This document shows, piece by piece, positions 7,814-16,146 of a stretch of DNA of 64,000 nt. Below the pieces are notes generated by a model. The model was given only the letters and a program-made list of their open reading frames with translations. It had not been told where the DNA came from and did no database searches. The stretch's first letter is position 1, and every line of letters begins with the position of its first letter. The position numbers were made by a program, and so were the translations under genes. This DNA comes from Moraxella porci DSM 25326 (lineage in GTDB: Bacteria; Pseudomonadota; Gammaproteobacteria; Pseudomonadales; Moraxellaceae), in assembly GCF_002014855.1 (NCBI RefSeq), contig NZ_MUYV01000011.1:124001-188000 (forward strand), written 5' to 3'.

Positions 7814-7902
7814 TTTTACTTGTTATGTCAATAACAAGTAAAAATAGTATACTATTTTTACTTGTTATGTCAATAACAAGTAAAAATAGTATACTATTTT
7901 TA
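7814..7902. repeat. tandem 42-bp repeat with two palindromes per unit (operator)
   Basis: Two direct copies with a period of exactly 42 bases. Each unit contains ACTTGTTAT-N4-ATAACAAGT (flanks extend the arms by two more bases) and the perfect 20-base palindrome AAAAATAGTATACTATTTTT. Placement across a promoter suggests cooperative repressor sites. Confidence 0.85.
7846..7873 (-). promoter_or_regulatory. sigma-70 promoter inside the repeats, driving the unknown operon
   Basis: On the minus strand TTGACA, 16-base spacer, TATACT. The -35 box lies in the loop of one inverted repeat, the -10 box in the AT palindrome, and the next inverted repeat covers the expected start point near 7839. A repressor bound there would block initiation. 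Confidence 0.7.
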
Positions 7903-8011
7903 AAAATTGAAAATTTTTGGGGCGATTTTTATAATATATTGATTTTATTAATTAAATTTAAAAATTGTTCAAAATTTAGGCAAATTTTACATAAAATTTT
8001 TTTAACTACGC

Positions 8012-8041
8012 AAAAAAAACGCCCCGAGAAAACCCAGGGCG
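8012..8041 (-). terminator. terminator after sstT
   Basis: On the minus strand CGCCC, loop, GGGCG, then eight T residues; 16 bases past the sstT stop. The 7903-8011 stretch between this and the operator repeats is AT-rich and otherwise featureless. Confidence 0.7.
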
Positions 8042-8057
8042 CTCTAAGAAAATCACA

Positions 8058-9269
8058 TCAGCCGCGATGCGCGAATTTCGGATCGGCCGCTGCGGTGAAT
8101 AGCACATCGGTCGATGAGTTCAGCGCAGTCTCAGCAGAGTCCTGCACCACACCGATGATAAAGCCGATGGCAACCACTTGCATGGCGATGTCATTTGGGA
8201 TGTTAAACAGGCTGCAAGCGAGTGGGATCAGCAGCAGTGAACCGCCTGCCACGCCTGAGGCGCCGCACGCCGACAAGCTGCCAACGATGGCAAGCAGTAA
8301 GGCTGCGCCAAAGCTGACCTCGATACCCAGCGTATGTGCCGCTGCCAAAGTCAGTACATTAATGGTGATCGCCGCACCTGCCATATTGATGGTAGCACCC
8401 AAAGGAATGCTCACCGAATAGGTGTCTTCACTCAGACCGAGCTTGCGCGCCAAGTTCATATTCACAGGAATGTTGGCCGCTGATGAACGCGTAAAGAAAG
8501 CAGTCACGCCTGATTCGCGAAGGCAAGTGAACACCAGTGGATAAGGATTCTTGCGCGTCATGATGGCGACAATGAGTGGATTGACCACCAGCGCAATGAA
8601 CAACATCGCACCCACCAACACAGCCAATAAGCGCGCATAGCCAAGCAGCGCATCCAGGCCTGTTTCGGCAACTGTCGAAGCCACCAGACCCAAAATACCA
8701 AACGGTGCCACTGCGATGATCCATTTGACCACGCTGGTTACAGCCGTACCCAGATCAGACACCACTTGGCGCGTCGTATCCGTCACATGGCGCAGCGCCA
8801 GACCGATCAGCACCGCCCAAGTTAAGATGCCCATGTAGTTGGCTTCTGCCAATGATTTGATGGGATTGGCAACAAGGTTCATCAACAGATTGGTCAGCAC
8901 TTCGCGCAAGCTTTGTGGTGCGGCTTGCTCAGCTGCCTGCATATTGGCCAGCACAAGCTCTGTTGGGAACATAAAGCTGGCACCCACCGCCACCAATGCT
9001 GCTGAAAAAGTACCCACCAAATACAGCAGCATGATCGGCTTGATGCGCGTATCAGCACCAATGCGCTGATTCGATACCGCTGCCAACACCAGTACAAAGA
9101 CCAACACAGGGGCGACTGCTTTTAATGCCCCCACAAAAATCGAACCCAAAATGCCAAGACTGGCACCCAAACTAGGCGCAACAACGCCAATGATCGTTCC
9201 GACCACCAAGGCCAAAATGATCAACGGCACCAAGCCCAAACGCAAATAAGCATCCACAATCGAACGCAT
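8058..9269 (-). CDS. sstT: serine/threonine:sodium symporter SstT
   Basis: 403 aa, normal length for SstT. The DAACS (dicarboxylate/amino acid:cation symporter) fold is evident: about eight hydrophobic segments, the re-entrant-loop motif [22 protein letters not shown], the sodium-site motif [20 protein letters not shown], and [20 protein letters not shown]. It imports serine and threonine with Na+ across the inner membrane. ATG 9269 follows TAGGAGT. Single-gene unit with its own promoter and terminator. Confidence 0.93.
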   Translation of the reverse strand: MRSIVDAYLRLGLVPLIILALVVGTIIGVVAPSLGASLGILGSIFVGALKAVAPVLVFVLVLAAVSNQRIGADTRIKPIMLLYLVGTFSAALVAVGASFMFPTELVLANMQAAEQAAPQSLREVLTNLLMNLVANPIKSLAEANYMGILTWAVLIGLALRHVTDTTRQVVSDLGTAVTSVVKWIIAVAPFGILGLVASTVAETGLDALLGYARLLAVLVGAMLFIALVVNPLIVAIMTRKNPYPLVFTCLRESGVTAFFTRSSAANIPVNMNLARKLGLSEDTYSVSIPLGATINMAGAAITINVLTLAAAHTLGIEVSFGAALLLAIVGSLSACGASGVAGGSLLLIPLACSLFNIPNDIAMQVVAIGFIIGVVQDSAETALNSSTDVLFTAAADPKFAHRG

Positions 9270-9316
9270 AACGACTCCTAATTAACAAATGAGCATCGCC
9301 CATAATAAATTGCTCT

Positions 9317-9345
9317 ACTATACCACTTTTTAAAGATAAAGTCAG
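9317..9345 (-). promoter_or_regulatory. sstT promoter
   Basis: On the minus strand CTGACT, 17 bases, TATAGT, with the -10 box 47 bases from the ATG. The gap 9270-9572 holds this promoter and the rraA terminator; nothing else is evident. Confidence 0.55.
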
Positions 9346-9446
9346 AATTTGTTGCACAAATATTACAATAATTTGGGAATGATCAGCCCTACTTTTGGTT
9401 TGGCTCAATCCAATTGGCGCTCCATGGCTTTAATAGCTGCCATCAA

Positions 9447-9479
9447 CAAAAAACCCATCACGCGCGCGGCCATGATGGG
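9447..9479 (-). terminator. terminator after rraA
   Basis: On the minus strand CCCATCA, 12-base G+C-rich loop, TGATGGG, then TTTTTTG. It lies about 95 bases beyond the rraA stop. Confidence 0.75.
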
Positions 9480-9572
9480 CATAGTTATCTGTCTATTATC
9501 AATAATCGCTGATAATGATCTGAGCAATCAGGCTGGGCTCAATCACCAAACAACCGAAACAGCATGTCAAAT

Positions 9573-10079
9573 TCAAATCAGCGGTTCAGCAGCGACCAAA
9601 ATGCCATTATTATCGGCATAAACATAATCACCATCGCGGATAGTCACACCGCCAAACTGCAATGTCACGCCCACCTCACCGATGCCTTTTCGGGTGGATT
9701 TTTGGGGGATGCTCGCCAAGGCCTGTACACCGAGCTCCATCTGGCGCATCGCATCGACATCACGCACACAGCCATAGACGATCACGCCTGCCCAGCCATG
9801 CTTGACAGCCGATTCAGCGATCATATCGCCCAGTAGCGCACAGCGTATCGAGCCACCACCATCAACAACCAGCACTCGGCCATCGCCATCGGTCGCAAGC
9901 AGCTCTTTGACGCGCGAATTGTCCTCAAAGCACTTGACTGTCACAGCCTGACCGCCAAAGCTTGTGCGGCCGCCATAATTCTTAAAGCTCTTACCATCAA
10001 TGTAGGGACTGACCACGCCGATGGCTTTATCACTGTTATCGTCCAACAAATCACAAGTCACAAACTCTGTCGCTGCCAT
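9573..10079 (-). CDS. rraA: RraA-family protein
   Basis: 168 aa. It matches RraA throughout: the DLLDD start, FGG-x-A-x-T-x-KCFEDNS, [20 protein letters not shown], the RD-x-D loop (GCVRDVDAM) and the [11 protein letters not shown] segment. In enterobacteria RraA inhibits RNase E; other members are 4-hydroxy-4-methyl-2-oxoglutarate/oxaloacetate aldolases with the same fold, and sequence alone does not decide between them. The conserved D/G/R cluster needed for aldolase metal binding is present. ATG 10079 follows AAGGAG. Single-gene unit. Confidence 0.9.
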   Translation of the reverse strand: MAATEFVTCDLLDDNSDKAIGVVSPYIDGKSFKNYGGRTSFGGQAVTVKCFEDNSRVKELLATDGDGRVLVVDGGGSIRCALLGDMIAESAVKHGWAGVIVYGCVRDVDAMRQMELGVQALASIPQKSTRKGIGEVGVTLQFGGVTIRDGDYVYADNNGILVAAEPLI

Positions 10080-10111
10080 GTCATCACTCCTTAATTTGGT
10101 TACGTCAATTT

Positions 10112-10140
10112 ACTGTACAATGATGCAAAAAACTTGTCAA
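10112..10140 (-). promoter_or_regulatory. rraA promoter
   Basis: On the minus strand a perfect TTGACA, 17 bases, TACAGT, ending 33 bases from the ATG. Confidence 0.6.
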
Positions 10141-10189
10141 TATCTATGGGTAATTTTGTCAAACAATGCCCATTTTTCTCTTCATTTGG

Positions 10190-11107
10190 TCATATAAATT
10201 GTGATAATTCAAGCTCAAAACCTGACTCAAATGCCATCGGCTCACCGCTAAAAGGATCGATGAAGGATAAGTGTTTGGCTAGCAACTGTAAAGGCTGACC
10301 AAAATCATCCTCAGCCTTATGCGCAACCACAGGATAAAAACTGTCATGCAAGATGGGAATACCCAAATGATGCAAATGCACGCGCAGTTGATGCAGCTTG
10401 CCTGTACTTGGGCTTAGCGCATATTTGGCAAATCCGCCGCATTCACTGATCTGCAGCAGAGCAATATCGGTATGCGTATTGGGCGCGCCTTGGCCAACTT
10501 TCATGGTATAAAATGGCTCGCCACGCTCAAGATGTAGTCTCAGCGACATCGGAAATTGCAGATCTGCTTGATATGGGGCGATGGCATGATACATTTTGGT
10601 GATGGCACGATCGGCGAACAGCGCCTGATATGCCGAGCGCGCCGATGCGGTCTTGGCAAATAAAATCAAGCCTGCCGTCTCGCGATCTAGCCGATGGATC
10701 GGCGACAGCTCTGCATTACCCGTGTGTGCCTTGAGTCGGGTCAGCAGGGTCTGCGCCACATAGCGGCCAGCAGGCGCAACGGTCAAAAAATGCGGCTTGT
10801 CCACCACCATCAGCTGCTCATTCTCAAAAATCACTCGATGCGCGAACGGCACGACCGCCTCATCGGGCAGCTGCCGATAGTAATGAATGCTGGTGCCATG
10901 CTGATAGCGCGCATCGAGCGTCAGCGGCGTGCCAAAAGCATCCATCACCAAGCCATCATCAAAGCGCTGACGCCACACCGCCTCGCCAATATGCCCAAAA
11001 CGCTGGCACAGATACACAAAGATCGAATCAGGCACAGGGTCGATCTTTGGCAGATACAGCTTGCTTGGTGACACGCCCTGACGCATCAGAGTGCGCGCAT
11101 CGCTCAT
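10190..11107 (-). CDS. RluA-family pseudouridine synthase
   Basis: 305 aa. The catalytic motif HRLDRETAGLILF, with the nucleophilic Asp, sits near residue 140, preceded by VDKPHFLTVAP and followed by the family motifs KMYHAI and GKLHQLRVHLHHLGIPILHDSFYP. No S4 domain is obvious; the N-terminal 85 residues are a variable extension. It isomerises uridine to pseudouridine in rRNA or tRNA; the exact site cannot be read. ATG 11107 shares one base with the stop of the DksA-like gene (TAATG), so the two are co-translated. Confidence 0.85.
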   Translation of the reverse strand: MSDARTLMRQGVSPSKLYLPKIDPVPDSIFVYLCQRFGHIGEAVWRQRFDDGLVMDAFGTPLTLDARYQHGTSIHYYRQLPDEAVVPFAHRVIFENEQLMVVDKPHFLTVAPAGRYVAQTLLTRLKAHTGNAELSPIHRLDRETAGLILFAKTASARSAYQALFADRAITKMYHAIAPYQADLQFPMSLRLHLERGEPFYTMKVGQGAPNTHTDIALLQISECGGFAKYALSPSTGKLHQLRVHLHHLGIPILHDSFYPVVAHKAEDDFGQPLQLLAKHLSFIDPFSGEPMAFESGFELELSQFI

Positions 11108-11430
11108 TATGGTGCGTGATCGATGCAGTATGCGGTGAATGGCACAGCGTTTAGACGCTTTTCGTCGATCAGCTCACCGCACTCGATGCAGCTGCCATAC
11201 TCGCCCTCTTCGATGCGACGCAATGCAGCATTGACCTGCGCCAGACCTTGCTCTGCCTCGATTAATAACGCTTTTCGCATCTCATCTCGGCTGGCTGCCA
11301 CGGCTTGGTCATCCCAATGCTGCTGCAGCTGATCTTGAGGATGGGCGATGTGATCACTGATTTTGTCGATGCGTGCTTGGTATTCTTGCTTCAGATCAAG
11401 CAGAGCTTGTTTATAAGCGTCGGTTTGCAT
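11107..11430 (-). CDS. TraR/DksA-family zinc-finger protein
   Basis: 107 aa. An N-terminal helical hairpin (about residues 1-75) leads into the four-Cys zinc finger CIECG and YCIDH at the C-terminus (C-x2-C-n-C, last ligand position H/D-like). It includes the family motif LRRIEEGEYGSC-x-ECGE. DksA-family proteins bind the RNA polymerase secondary channel; the short length fits the small DksA/TraR/YbiI-like group rather than full DksA (about 150 aa). It lies directly upstream of, and is coupled to, the pseudouridine synthase gene. Confidence 0.85.
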   Translation of the reverse strand: MQTDAYKQALLDLKQEYQARIDKISDHIAHPQDQLQQHWDDQAVAASRDEMRKALLIEAEQGLAQVNAALRRIEEGEYGSCIECGELIDEKRLNAVPFTAYCIDHAP

Positions 11431-11608
11431 AAGGTTTCTCCCTTTGGTTTTTGGCCATAAAATTGCATTAAGACATGTTATCGATCATCTCATTTTGCTT
11501 TTATTATTCATCAATCGCACCAAAAAGGCAACTGATTTTCTTTGACATCCAGCATTCCTTCACCCTTTGGATGGGTTTGCTAAGGTGGTGATATGACCGA
11601 CTGTAGCG

Positions 11609-11626
11609 TGTAAGAAATTTCGTACA
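11609..11626 (+). promoter_or_regulatory. GacA-type upstream activating sequence, copy 1
   Basis: TGTAAG-N6-CGTACA, against the published pseudomonad GacA box TGTAAG-N6-CTTACA (11 of 12 fixed bases). It begins the ~205-bp repeat, about 66 bases upstream of the predicted RNA start. Confidence 0.7.
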
Positions 11627-11683
11627 CAGATTGCCGATTTTTGCCACTGTTTACGACGCTGTCATTTTTGGCATAATACGCAT

Positions 11684-11810
11684 AACAGCAATGGAAACCG
11701 ATACAGGATGTATCAAGCAAGGATGATCAGCTGTTCGTATGGAAACACCGTAAGGATGCACGCAGGATATGCACCAAAAAAGCCACAAGTCAACGCTTGT
11801 GGCTTTTGCT
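11684..11810 (+). ncRNA. CsrA/RsmA-sequestering sRNA, rsmX/Y/Z-like, copy 1
   Basis: About 125 nt, with CATAAT as -10 at 11672-11677 and a GacA box upstream. Six GGA motifs occur (at 11693, 11706, 11721, 11741, 11754 and 11765). The second lies in the loop of a perfect hairpin, GATACAGGATGTATC (11700-11714), very close to the CsrA SELEX consensus RUACARGGAUGU. Others fall in short hairpins (TGCA arms around CGCAGGATA). A 12-bp terminator stem (11778-11789 with 11796-11807, loop TCAACG, T-rich tail) ends it. RsmX/Y/Z-type RNAs titrate CsrA/RsmA. Copy 2 is near-identical except in the terminator loop, where the stem is kept. Function is inferred from these motifs. Confidence 0.72.
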
Positions 11811-11848
11811 TTTGGCGTGACCACAAGCCATGCATGGGCAAGACATCA

Positions 11849-11866
11849 TTTCAAGAGTTATTGAAA
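11849..11866. promoter_or_regulatory. ArsR operator 1
   Basis: Perfect palindrome TTTCAA-N6-TTGAAA overlapping the -35 box of arsR. A second, near-palindromic site with the same spacing precedes arsC. Confidence 0.6.
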
Positions 11867-11889
11867 TATCATCGCCATCGATTTATAAT
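11861..11889 (+). promoter_or_regulatory. arsR promoter
   Basis: TTGAAA, 17 bases, TATAAT; 37 bases before ATG 11927. Confidence 0.7.
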
Positions 11890-11926
11890 AGCCGCACCTT
11901 AGTCTATGTTATCCATGTCATCCATC

Positions 11927-12229
11927 ATGAACACCGAACGAGCCAGCCAATTATTTGAAAGCCTGTCATCGCCCATTCGTTTGGCGATTTTTCAGGCGCT
12001 TGCCGCGATGGGGACACAAGGCATGATTGCAGGCGATTTAGCCAAACAATTAACTCTTGCACCCAATCATTTATCGTTTCATCTCAAAACCTTAACTCAT
12101 GCAGGCTTGATAAACAGTCGGCAAGAAGGACGATTTGTCCGCTATTATGCCAATTTAAATTTGATGATGGATTTGACTCGATTTCTGACCGAAAACTGTT
12201 GCCGTGATAGCCACGAGCAATGTTGCTAA
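11927..12229 (+). CDS. arsR: ArsR-family arsenic-responsive repressor
   Basis: 100 aa from ATG 11927 (MNTERASQLF); upstream in-frame ATGs at 11906 and 11915 are less likely. Winged-helix HTH of ArsR/SmtB type: SSPIRLAIFQALA, then LAPNHLSFHLKTLTHAGLI as recognition region, and the wing REGRFVRYYAN. Two cysteine pairs close the protein (NCC and QCC), candidate As(III) ligands as in the group with C-terminal thiols. It represses the ars genes until arsenite binds; the palindrome over its own promoter fits autoregulation. First gene of an arsR-arsC-acr3 set. Confidence 0.88.
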   Translation: MNTERASQLFESLSSPIRLAIFQALAAMGTQGMIAGDLAKQLTLAPNHLSFHLKTLTHAGLINSRQEGRFVRYYANLNLMMDLTRFLTENCCRDSHEQCC

Positions 12230-12320
12230 TTTTTGCCTAGGGTGGATTAGACATTTAGATTAAGCATCGGAACAATATCAATGATGGTGTAAATATTTAA
12301 TGTACCCTTGCACCCTTATA

Positions 12321-12338
12321 TTTCAAAATTTCTTGAAC
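12321..12338. promoter_or_regulatory. ArsR operator 2, upstream of arsC
   Basis: TTTCAA-N6-TTGAAC, one base from perfect symmetry and with the same spacing as operator 1; 18 bases before the arsC ATG. It suggests separate control of arsC-acr3. Confidence 0.5.
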
Positions 12339-12355
12339 TATTGAAAGGTACAACC

Positions 12356-12769
12356 ATGTACACTACCACCATTTACCACAACCCAAACTGTGGCACTTCA
12401 CGCAATACCTTGGCACTGATTCGCCACATGGGCATTGAACCTGAGATCATTCATTATTTGGACAATCCGCCCACCGAGGCCGCTTTGCGTGGCTTATTGT
12501 CGGCAATGAATTTCACGCCACGCCAATTATTACGCACCAATGTGCCTGAATTTCTAGCTTGCGGATTGGATAACGAAACACTTGCCGACGATGCCATCAT
12601 TGCATCGATGCTCGCCCACCCGATTTTGATTAACCGCCCGATTGTCATCACCGAAAAAGGCGTACGCTTGTGTCGTCCGTCCGAAGTGTTTTTGGACATT
12701 TCGCCTGTGCCATTATTAACCGATTTTGTGAAAGAAGATGGCGACATCATCGCCAAAGGGGGCGAATAA
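12356..12769 (+). CDS. arsC: glutaredoxin-type arsenate reductase
   Basis: 137 aa from ATG 12356, with GAAAGG upstream. ArsC signature [11 protein letters not shown] with the catalytic Cys12; later [10 protein letters not shown], the R-x-x-VPEF segment and ILINRPIV, with the arsenate-binding arginines of the glutaredoxin-dependent family. It reduces As(V) to As(III) in the cytoplasm for export by the next gene. Its stop overlaps the acr3 start (TAATG), so the pair is translationally coupled. Confidence 0.92.
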   Translation: MYTTTIYHNPNCGTSRNTLALIRHMGIEPEIIHYLDNPPTEAALRGLLSAMNFTPRQLLRTNVPEFLACGLDNETLADDAIIASMLAHPILINRPIVITEKGVRLCRPSEVFLDISPVPLLTDFVKEDGDIIAKGGE

Positions 12770-13779
12770 TGGGGATTTTTGAGCGTTATTTGAGTGTGTG
12801 GGTGGCATTGACGATTGCTTGTGGTGTGCTGCTTGGCGTGCTGATGCCAGATGCTTTTGGCTACATTGCCAAACTTGAGATTGCCCACATCAATTTGCCT
12901 GTGGCGGTGCTGATTTGGCTGATGATTTATCCGATGATGGTGCAAATTGATTGGTCGGCAATCAAAGACGTTGGCAAAAAACCAAAAGGTTTGGCTTTAA
13001 CAATTGTGGTGAACTGGTTGATTAAGCCGTTTACGATGGCGCTCGTTGGGTGGTTGTTTTTTCGGGTATTTTTCGCCAATTGGGTAGATGCACAATCGGC
13101 AACCGAATACATCGCAGGCATGATTTTGCTGGGTGTGGCACCGTGTACGGCGATGGTGTTTGTGTGGTCGCAGCTCGTCAAAGGGGACGCGAATTATACG
13201 CTGGTGCAAGTGTCTATCAATGATTTGATTATGATTTTTGCGTTTGCACCGATTGCCAGCGTCTTGCTTGGCGTGAGCAATATTGACATTCCGTGGCAAA
13301 CGCTGTTGTATAGCACGATTTTGTATGTGGTGTTGCCGCTCGTGGCAGGATGGATAACACGGCAGATGTTGCAAAAATCAAACCGCCCAATTACGCAATT
13401 TACGGCAAAATTAAAACCGTTTTCTATCATGGGTTTGCTTTTGACGGTGGTGCTGTTGTTTGCCTTTCAAGCGCAAACGATTTTGGATAATCCGTTGATT
13501 ATTGTGCTGATTGCGATACCCCTTTTGGTGCAGACTTATGGGATTTTCTTTTTGGCACACGGTTTGGCAAAATGGTTGAAATTGCCCCATCAAATTGCTG
13601 CGCCTGCGTGTTTGATTGGCACGAGTAATTTTTTTGAATTGGCGGTGGCGGTGGCGATTTCGTTGTTTGGCTTGCATTCGGGTGCGGCGCTCGCAACCGT
13701 AGTGGGTGTGCTCGTTGAAGTGCCTGTGATGTTGTCGCTGGTGGCGTGGCTGAATCGGCAAGCCAAAACATCATCTTAA
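12769..13779 (+). CDS. acr3: ACR3-family arsenite efflux permease
   Basis: 336 aa with about ten membrane segments. ACR3 (bile/arsenite/riboflavin transporter superfamily) motifs: [23 protein letters not shown] with the conserved Cys126, and [19 protein letters not shown] near the C-terminus. It exports As(OH)3 using the proton gradient. The start codon overlaps the arsC stop. Many annotations use arsB for this position, but the sequence is of ACR3 type. Confidence 0.92.
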   Translation: MGIFERYLSVWVALTIACGVLLGVLMPDAFGYIAKLEIAHINLPVAVLIWLMIYPMMVQIDWSAIKDVGKKPKGLALTIVVNWLIKPFTMALVGWLFFRVFFANWVDAQSATEYIAGMILLGVAPCTAMVFVWSQLVKGDANYTLVQVSINDLIMIFAFAPIASVLLGVSNIDIPWQTLLYSTILYVVLPLVAGWITRQMLQKSNRPITQFTAKLKPFSIMGLLLTVVLLFAFQAQTILDNPLIIVLIAIPLLVQTYGIFFLAHGLAKWLKLPHQIAAPACLIGTSNFFELAVAVAISLFGLHSGAALATVVGVLVEVPVMLSLVAWLNRQAKTSS

Positions 13780-13791
13780 GGGTAAGCGATT

Positions 13792-13813
13792 GATGAGCCG
13801 TCTTTGGCTCATC
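13792..13813 (+). terminator. terminator of the ars operon
   Basis: GATGAGCC, loop GTCTTT, GGCTCATC, then GATTTCTT; 12 bases after the acr3 stop. The T-run is weak. Confidence 0.55.
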
Positions 13814-13939
13814 GATTTCTTACCAAGCATTGATAAACACTTACCGATTTTTACACACAGATCGGTCAAATTATGCCATCATGGCAGACATCATAACGAT
13901 CAATGACAATGATATTTAATCCATTTTTGAGCCGCCATC

Positions 13940-14863
13940 ATGAAACTTCATACCATCACACTTTTGGCTACAAGTCTGGCTGCCACCGCCCTAAGTGCCT
14001 GCACCACACCACAAGTCATATCATCACAAACAGCCAATGCCACAGCCCAAAGCTATGTTAGTGATGATTATCACAACCGCCATCAAGGCTATGACTGGGT
14101 CGCCGTTGAAACCGCTCGGCAAGCCAACAACTCGCTGAAAGTGCAAATCCGCTCTCGCATTGATAAGAAAAAACCAACTTGCACATTTGACGGTATTGCT
14201 CACCCTATCAGTAGCAATCTTTACCAAATCAGACAAGGCGATATGACGCTTAATCTGACAAGAAATGCCAACAGTATTAACATCACACCAGCCCAAGACA
14301 GCAACCGTCATAAAGCGATGATGTATTGTTCAGGCGGTGGCAGTTTGATCGGCACTTACAAACAAGTTACCGAGCTTGACCGTACAGGGCTTGACACCAC
14401 AAAATACGCCCAAACTCTATATTTACAAAATATCCGCTTTTTTATTGAGCATAAAGATGATGCGGTGAATGTGCGTACCAGTGGTTTAAGTCATGAATTT
14501 AATGAAAATTTCACGATCAAAAATCAACGCATCACCCATGCTGACATTACAGATATGAACCGTGATGGTTATCCAGAAGTTTTGATTTATCTACAATATA
14601 TCAAACAACCTTTTTATGGTGATGTGTTGGCATTTTCGGTGAATGGCAATCAATCTTTAAGCCAAATGAGCTTTACCCCTGTCAAAGATCATCCTGAGTT
14701 ACGCGCTTATTATCATGGTGGTGATGAGTTTAGTTTGGTGGAACATGATTTAGTTCAGCGTTTCCCTGAATATATCAATGGCAAAGCCACAGGATACACC
14801 AAACAAGTGGTATATCAAGTGCAAAATGGCGAAGCATCTCGTCAATTGGTGCTTGTTAAATAA
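13940..14863 (+). CDS. lipoprotein with FG-GAP/EF-hand-like calcium loop, unknown
   Basis: 307 aa. Signal peptide with lipobox LSAC (Cys21), so a membrane-anchored periplasmic protein. Near residue 210 DITDMNRDGYPEVLIY resembles the D-x-N-x-DG-x-x-D/E calcium loop of FG-GAP repeats. The middle contains a Cys pair (TCTF and YCSG) that could form a disulfide. I do not recognise the family. It stands alone between the ars operon and the HEPN/VapBC islet. Confidence 0.75.
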   Translation: MKLHTITLLATSLAATALSACTTPQVISSQTANATAQSYVSDDYHNRHQGYDWVAVETARQANNSLKVQIRSRIDKKKPTCTFDGIAHPISSNLYQIRQGDMTLNLTRNANSINITPAQDSNRHKAMMYCSGGGSLIGTYKQVTELDRTGLDTTKYAQTLYLQNIRFFIEHKDDAVNVRTSGLSHEFNENFTIKNQRITHADITDMNRDGYPEVLIYLQYIKQPFYGDVLAFSVNGNQSLSQMSFTPVKDHPELRAYYHGGDEFSLVEHDLVQRFPEYINGKATGYTKQVVYQVQNGEASRQLVLVK

Positions 14864-14866
14864 ATC

Positions 14867-14904
14867 AAAATGCCGTTTGAACAGCACATTCAAAAGGCAT
14901 TTTT
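14867..14904 (+). terminator. terminator with uptake-sequence-like stem
   Basis: ATGCC-G-TTTGAA pairs with TTCAAA-A-GGCAT, then seven T residues. The arm ATGCCGTTTGAA is one base from the Neisseria AT-DUS. Confidence 0.75.
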
Positions 14905-14941
14905 TTAAATTTTACGGCTTAAGCAGCCTGAAAATAAATTC

Positions 14942-15068
14942 ACCACGCCCTATCTTCAAAATACCCCACCAAAAAATCCACCAACTTCCGTACCGCCAAC
15001 GGCAATTTATGCCGAGACGGATACAGCAAATAAATCGTGAATTTGGGTAATTGCCAATCGGTTAGCAC
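14942..15068 (-). pseudogene. duplicated 3' end of the LysR gene (remnant)
   Basis: 127 bases matching 16918-17044 with two substitutions, that is, the last ~42 codons of the LysR gene lying 2 kb to the right, in the same orientation. The two copies bracket the HEPN and VapBC genes. The 14864-15308 gap also holds AAGCAGCCTGAA at about 14919 (a DUS variant), a 9-bp inverted repeat (15100-15108 with 15179-15187) and a terminator. Confidence 0.85.
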
Positions 15069-15241
15069 TGCTTACATTGATTATTCTTTAATAGCTTTAC
15101 TGAGAAACTACGATTTTTGCTAGTTTTAGAATTTAGATAAACTTTGTAATTACGCACATTTCAAAAACTGAAATTACTGTTTCTCAGGAAGTCTATTTTT
15201 ATAAAAATAAAATGGTATATTTGAAGTAAAATGATTGATTT

Positions 15242-15274
15242 AAGCACCATTTATTGTGAAGGTAAATGGTGCTT
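15242..15274. terminator. terminator at the end of the HEPN gene
   Basis: AAGCACCATTTA, 9-base loop, TAAATGGTGCTT, with T-rich (plus) and TTAAATC (minus) tails; 35 bases past the HEPN stop. Confidence 0.6.
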
Positions 15275-15308
15275 TTAAAGAAATGATAGATTATTTTTAA
15301 TATGCAAA

Positions 15309-16112
15309 TTAAAAGAAAAAGTTGTCATTTACTAATGATAATTTTTCTTTAACTTGAATTTTTTCTTCTAATTTTGATATAAAACGAATAGAAGCTGTAA
15401 TATGGTTGAATATCAATAAACTCTCTTCATAATTCAATACAACATTATCATGAGCAAGACTTTGGTTATTCCTAACTTCATTAAATTTTTCTAAAATAGA
15501 AATACTTGATTTCAATATTCTTTCCGTCATCTCAGATTCCAAGTGATTATTTTTATTTAATTCTTTAACATATTCTCCAAAGATGCTATGTAATGGTTTG
15601 TCTTGAGATGTATCAATAGCATATTTTTTACAAATATCTCTAACAAATTTAATGGTATAAGTATGTAGCCTATCTAGTGCTTTTTCTGGCTCATTGCTTT
15701 CTATCGCCTGTCTTATCTCTTTGACCAATAGTTCAAAATTTTTTTCAGACTTAATGGCTTTTATTGAATCAGCTTCACAGACTTTTTGTTCTGAAATCAA
15801 CCTTTGTGATATTTTTAAGCAATCATCTATTAAATTTTGTTCTACATTGGTAAATAAATTTTCATCCAAGCCATAATCAATTAACTCTTTGATAAGAGTA
15901 CCAACTAAATAATTGGTTTCCAAGTCCCAAAAAGCACGCATACGTTTAGCTTTTGAATCGCCATTCATAGCATATTTATCATTATAAATTTCAATATGAA
16001 ATTCTGATAAAAACTCCTCAAAAGTACGGTTGCTAAAATTTAATACATAGCCACTAGCCATATCAAATAGTGCTTCTAGCTTTCTTTTTTCTTTGTTCGT
16101 TAAGTTAGACAT
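15309..16112 (-). CDS. abortive-infection (AbiJ/Abi_C-like) HEPN protein
   Basis: 267 aa, visibly A+T-rich compared with neighbours. The C-terminal helical domain holds RNNQSLAH (R214 to H221), the R-x(4-6)-H motif of HEPN ribonucleases, followed by DN-x-VLNYEESLLIFNHI, typical of the abortive-infection C-terminal domain. The N-terminal ~80 residues (KLEALFDMASGYVLNFSNRTFEEF) resemble AbiJ-type sensor domains. Such proteins cut RNA and stop growth on phage infection. It lies beside VapBC inside 127-bp direct repeats. Anti-phage function is inferred from family; no activity is known here. Confidence 0.78.
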   Translation of the reverse strand: MSNLTNKEKRKLEALFDMASGYVLNFSNRTFEEFLSEFHIEIYNDKYAMNGDSKAKRMRAFWDLETNYLVGTLIKELIDYGLDENLFTNVEQNLIDDCLKISQRLISEQKVCEADSIKAIKSEKNFELLVKEIRQAIESNEPEKALDRLHTYTIKFVRDICKKYAIDTSQDKPLHSIFGEYVKELNKNNHLESEMTERILKSSISILEKFNEVRNNQSLAHDNVVLNYEESLLIFNHITASIRFISKLEEKIQVKEKLSLVNDNFFF

Positions 16113-16146
16113 ATTATTTTACCTATTTCTATTTATAGCGATATTC

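Noticed and set aside
7814-7902. CRISPR-like repeats
   Set aside because: Only two adjacent units, no spacers, no cas genes; palindromes coincide with promoter boxes.
7825-8421. 198-aa plus-strand ORF starting with a repeated MSITSKNSILF motif
   Set aside because: The repeat is the translated 42-bp operator, and the rest is antisense to sstT.
11708-11902. Conserved small ORF (MYQARMISCSYGN...) shared with 34685-34909
   Set aside because: The conservation follows the sRNA repeat: the frame runs through the terminator hairpin, the C-termini differ completely, and no ribosome site precedes the ATG.
12670-12768. Longer acr3 reading frame starting inside arsC
   Set aside because: The added 33 residues are arsC out of frame; ATG 12769 gives the family N-terminus and a standard TAATG overlap.
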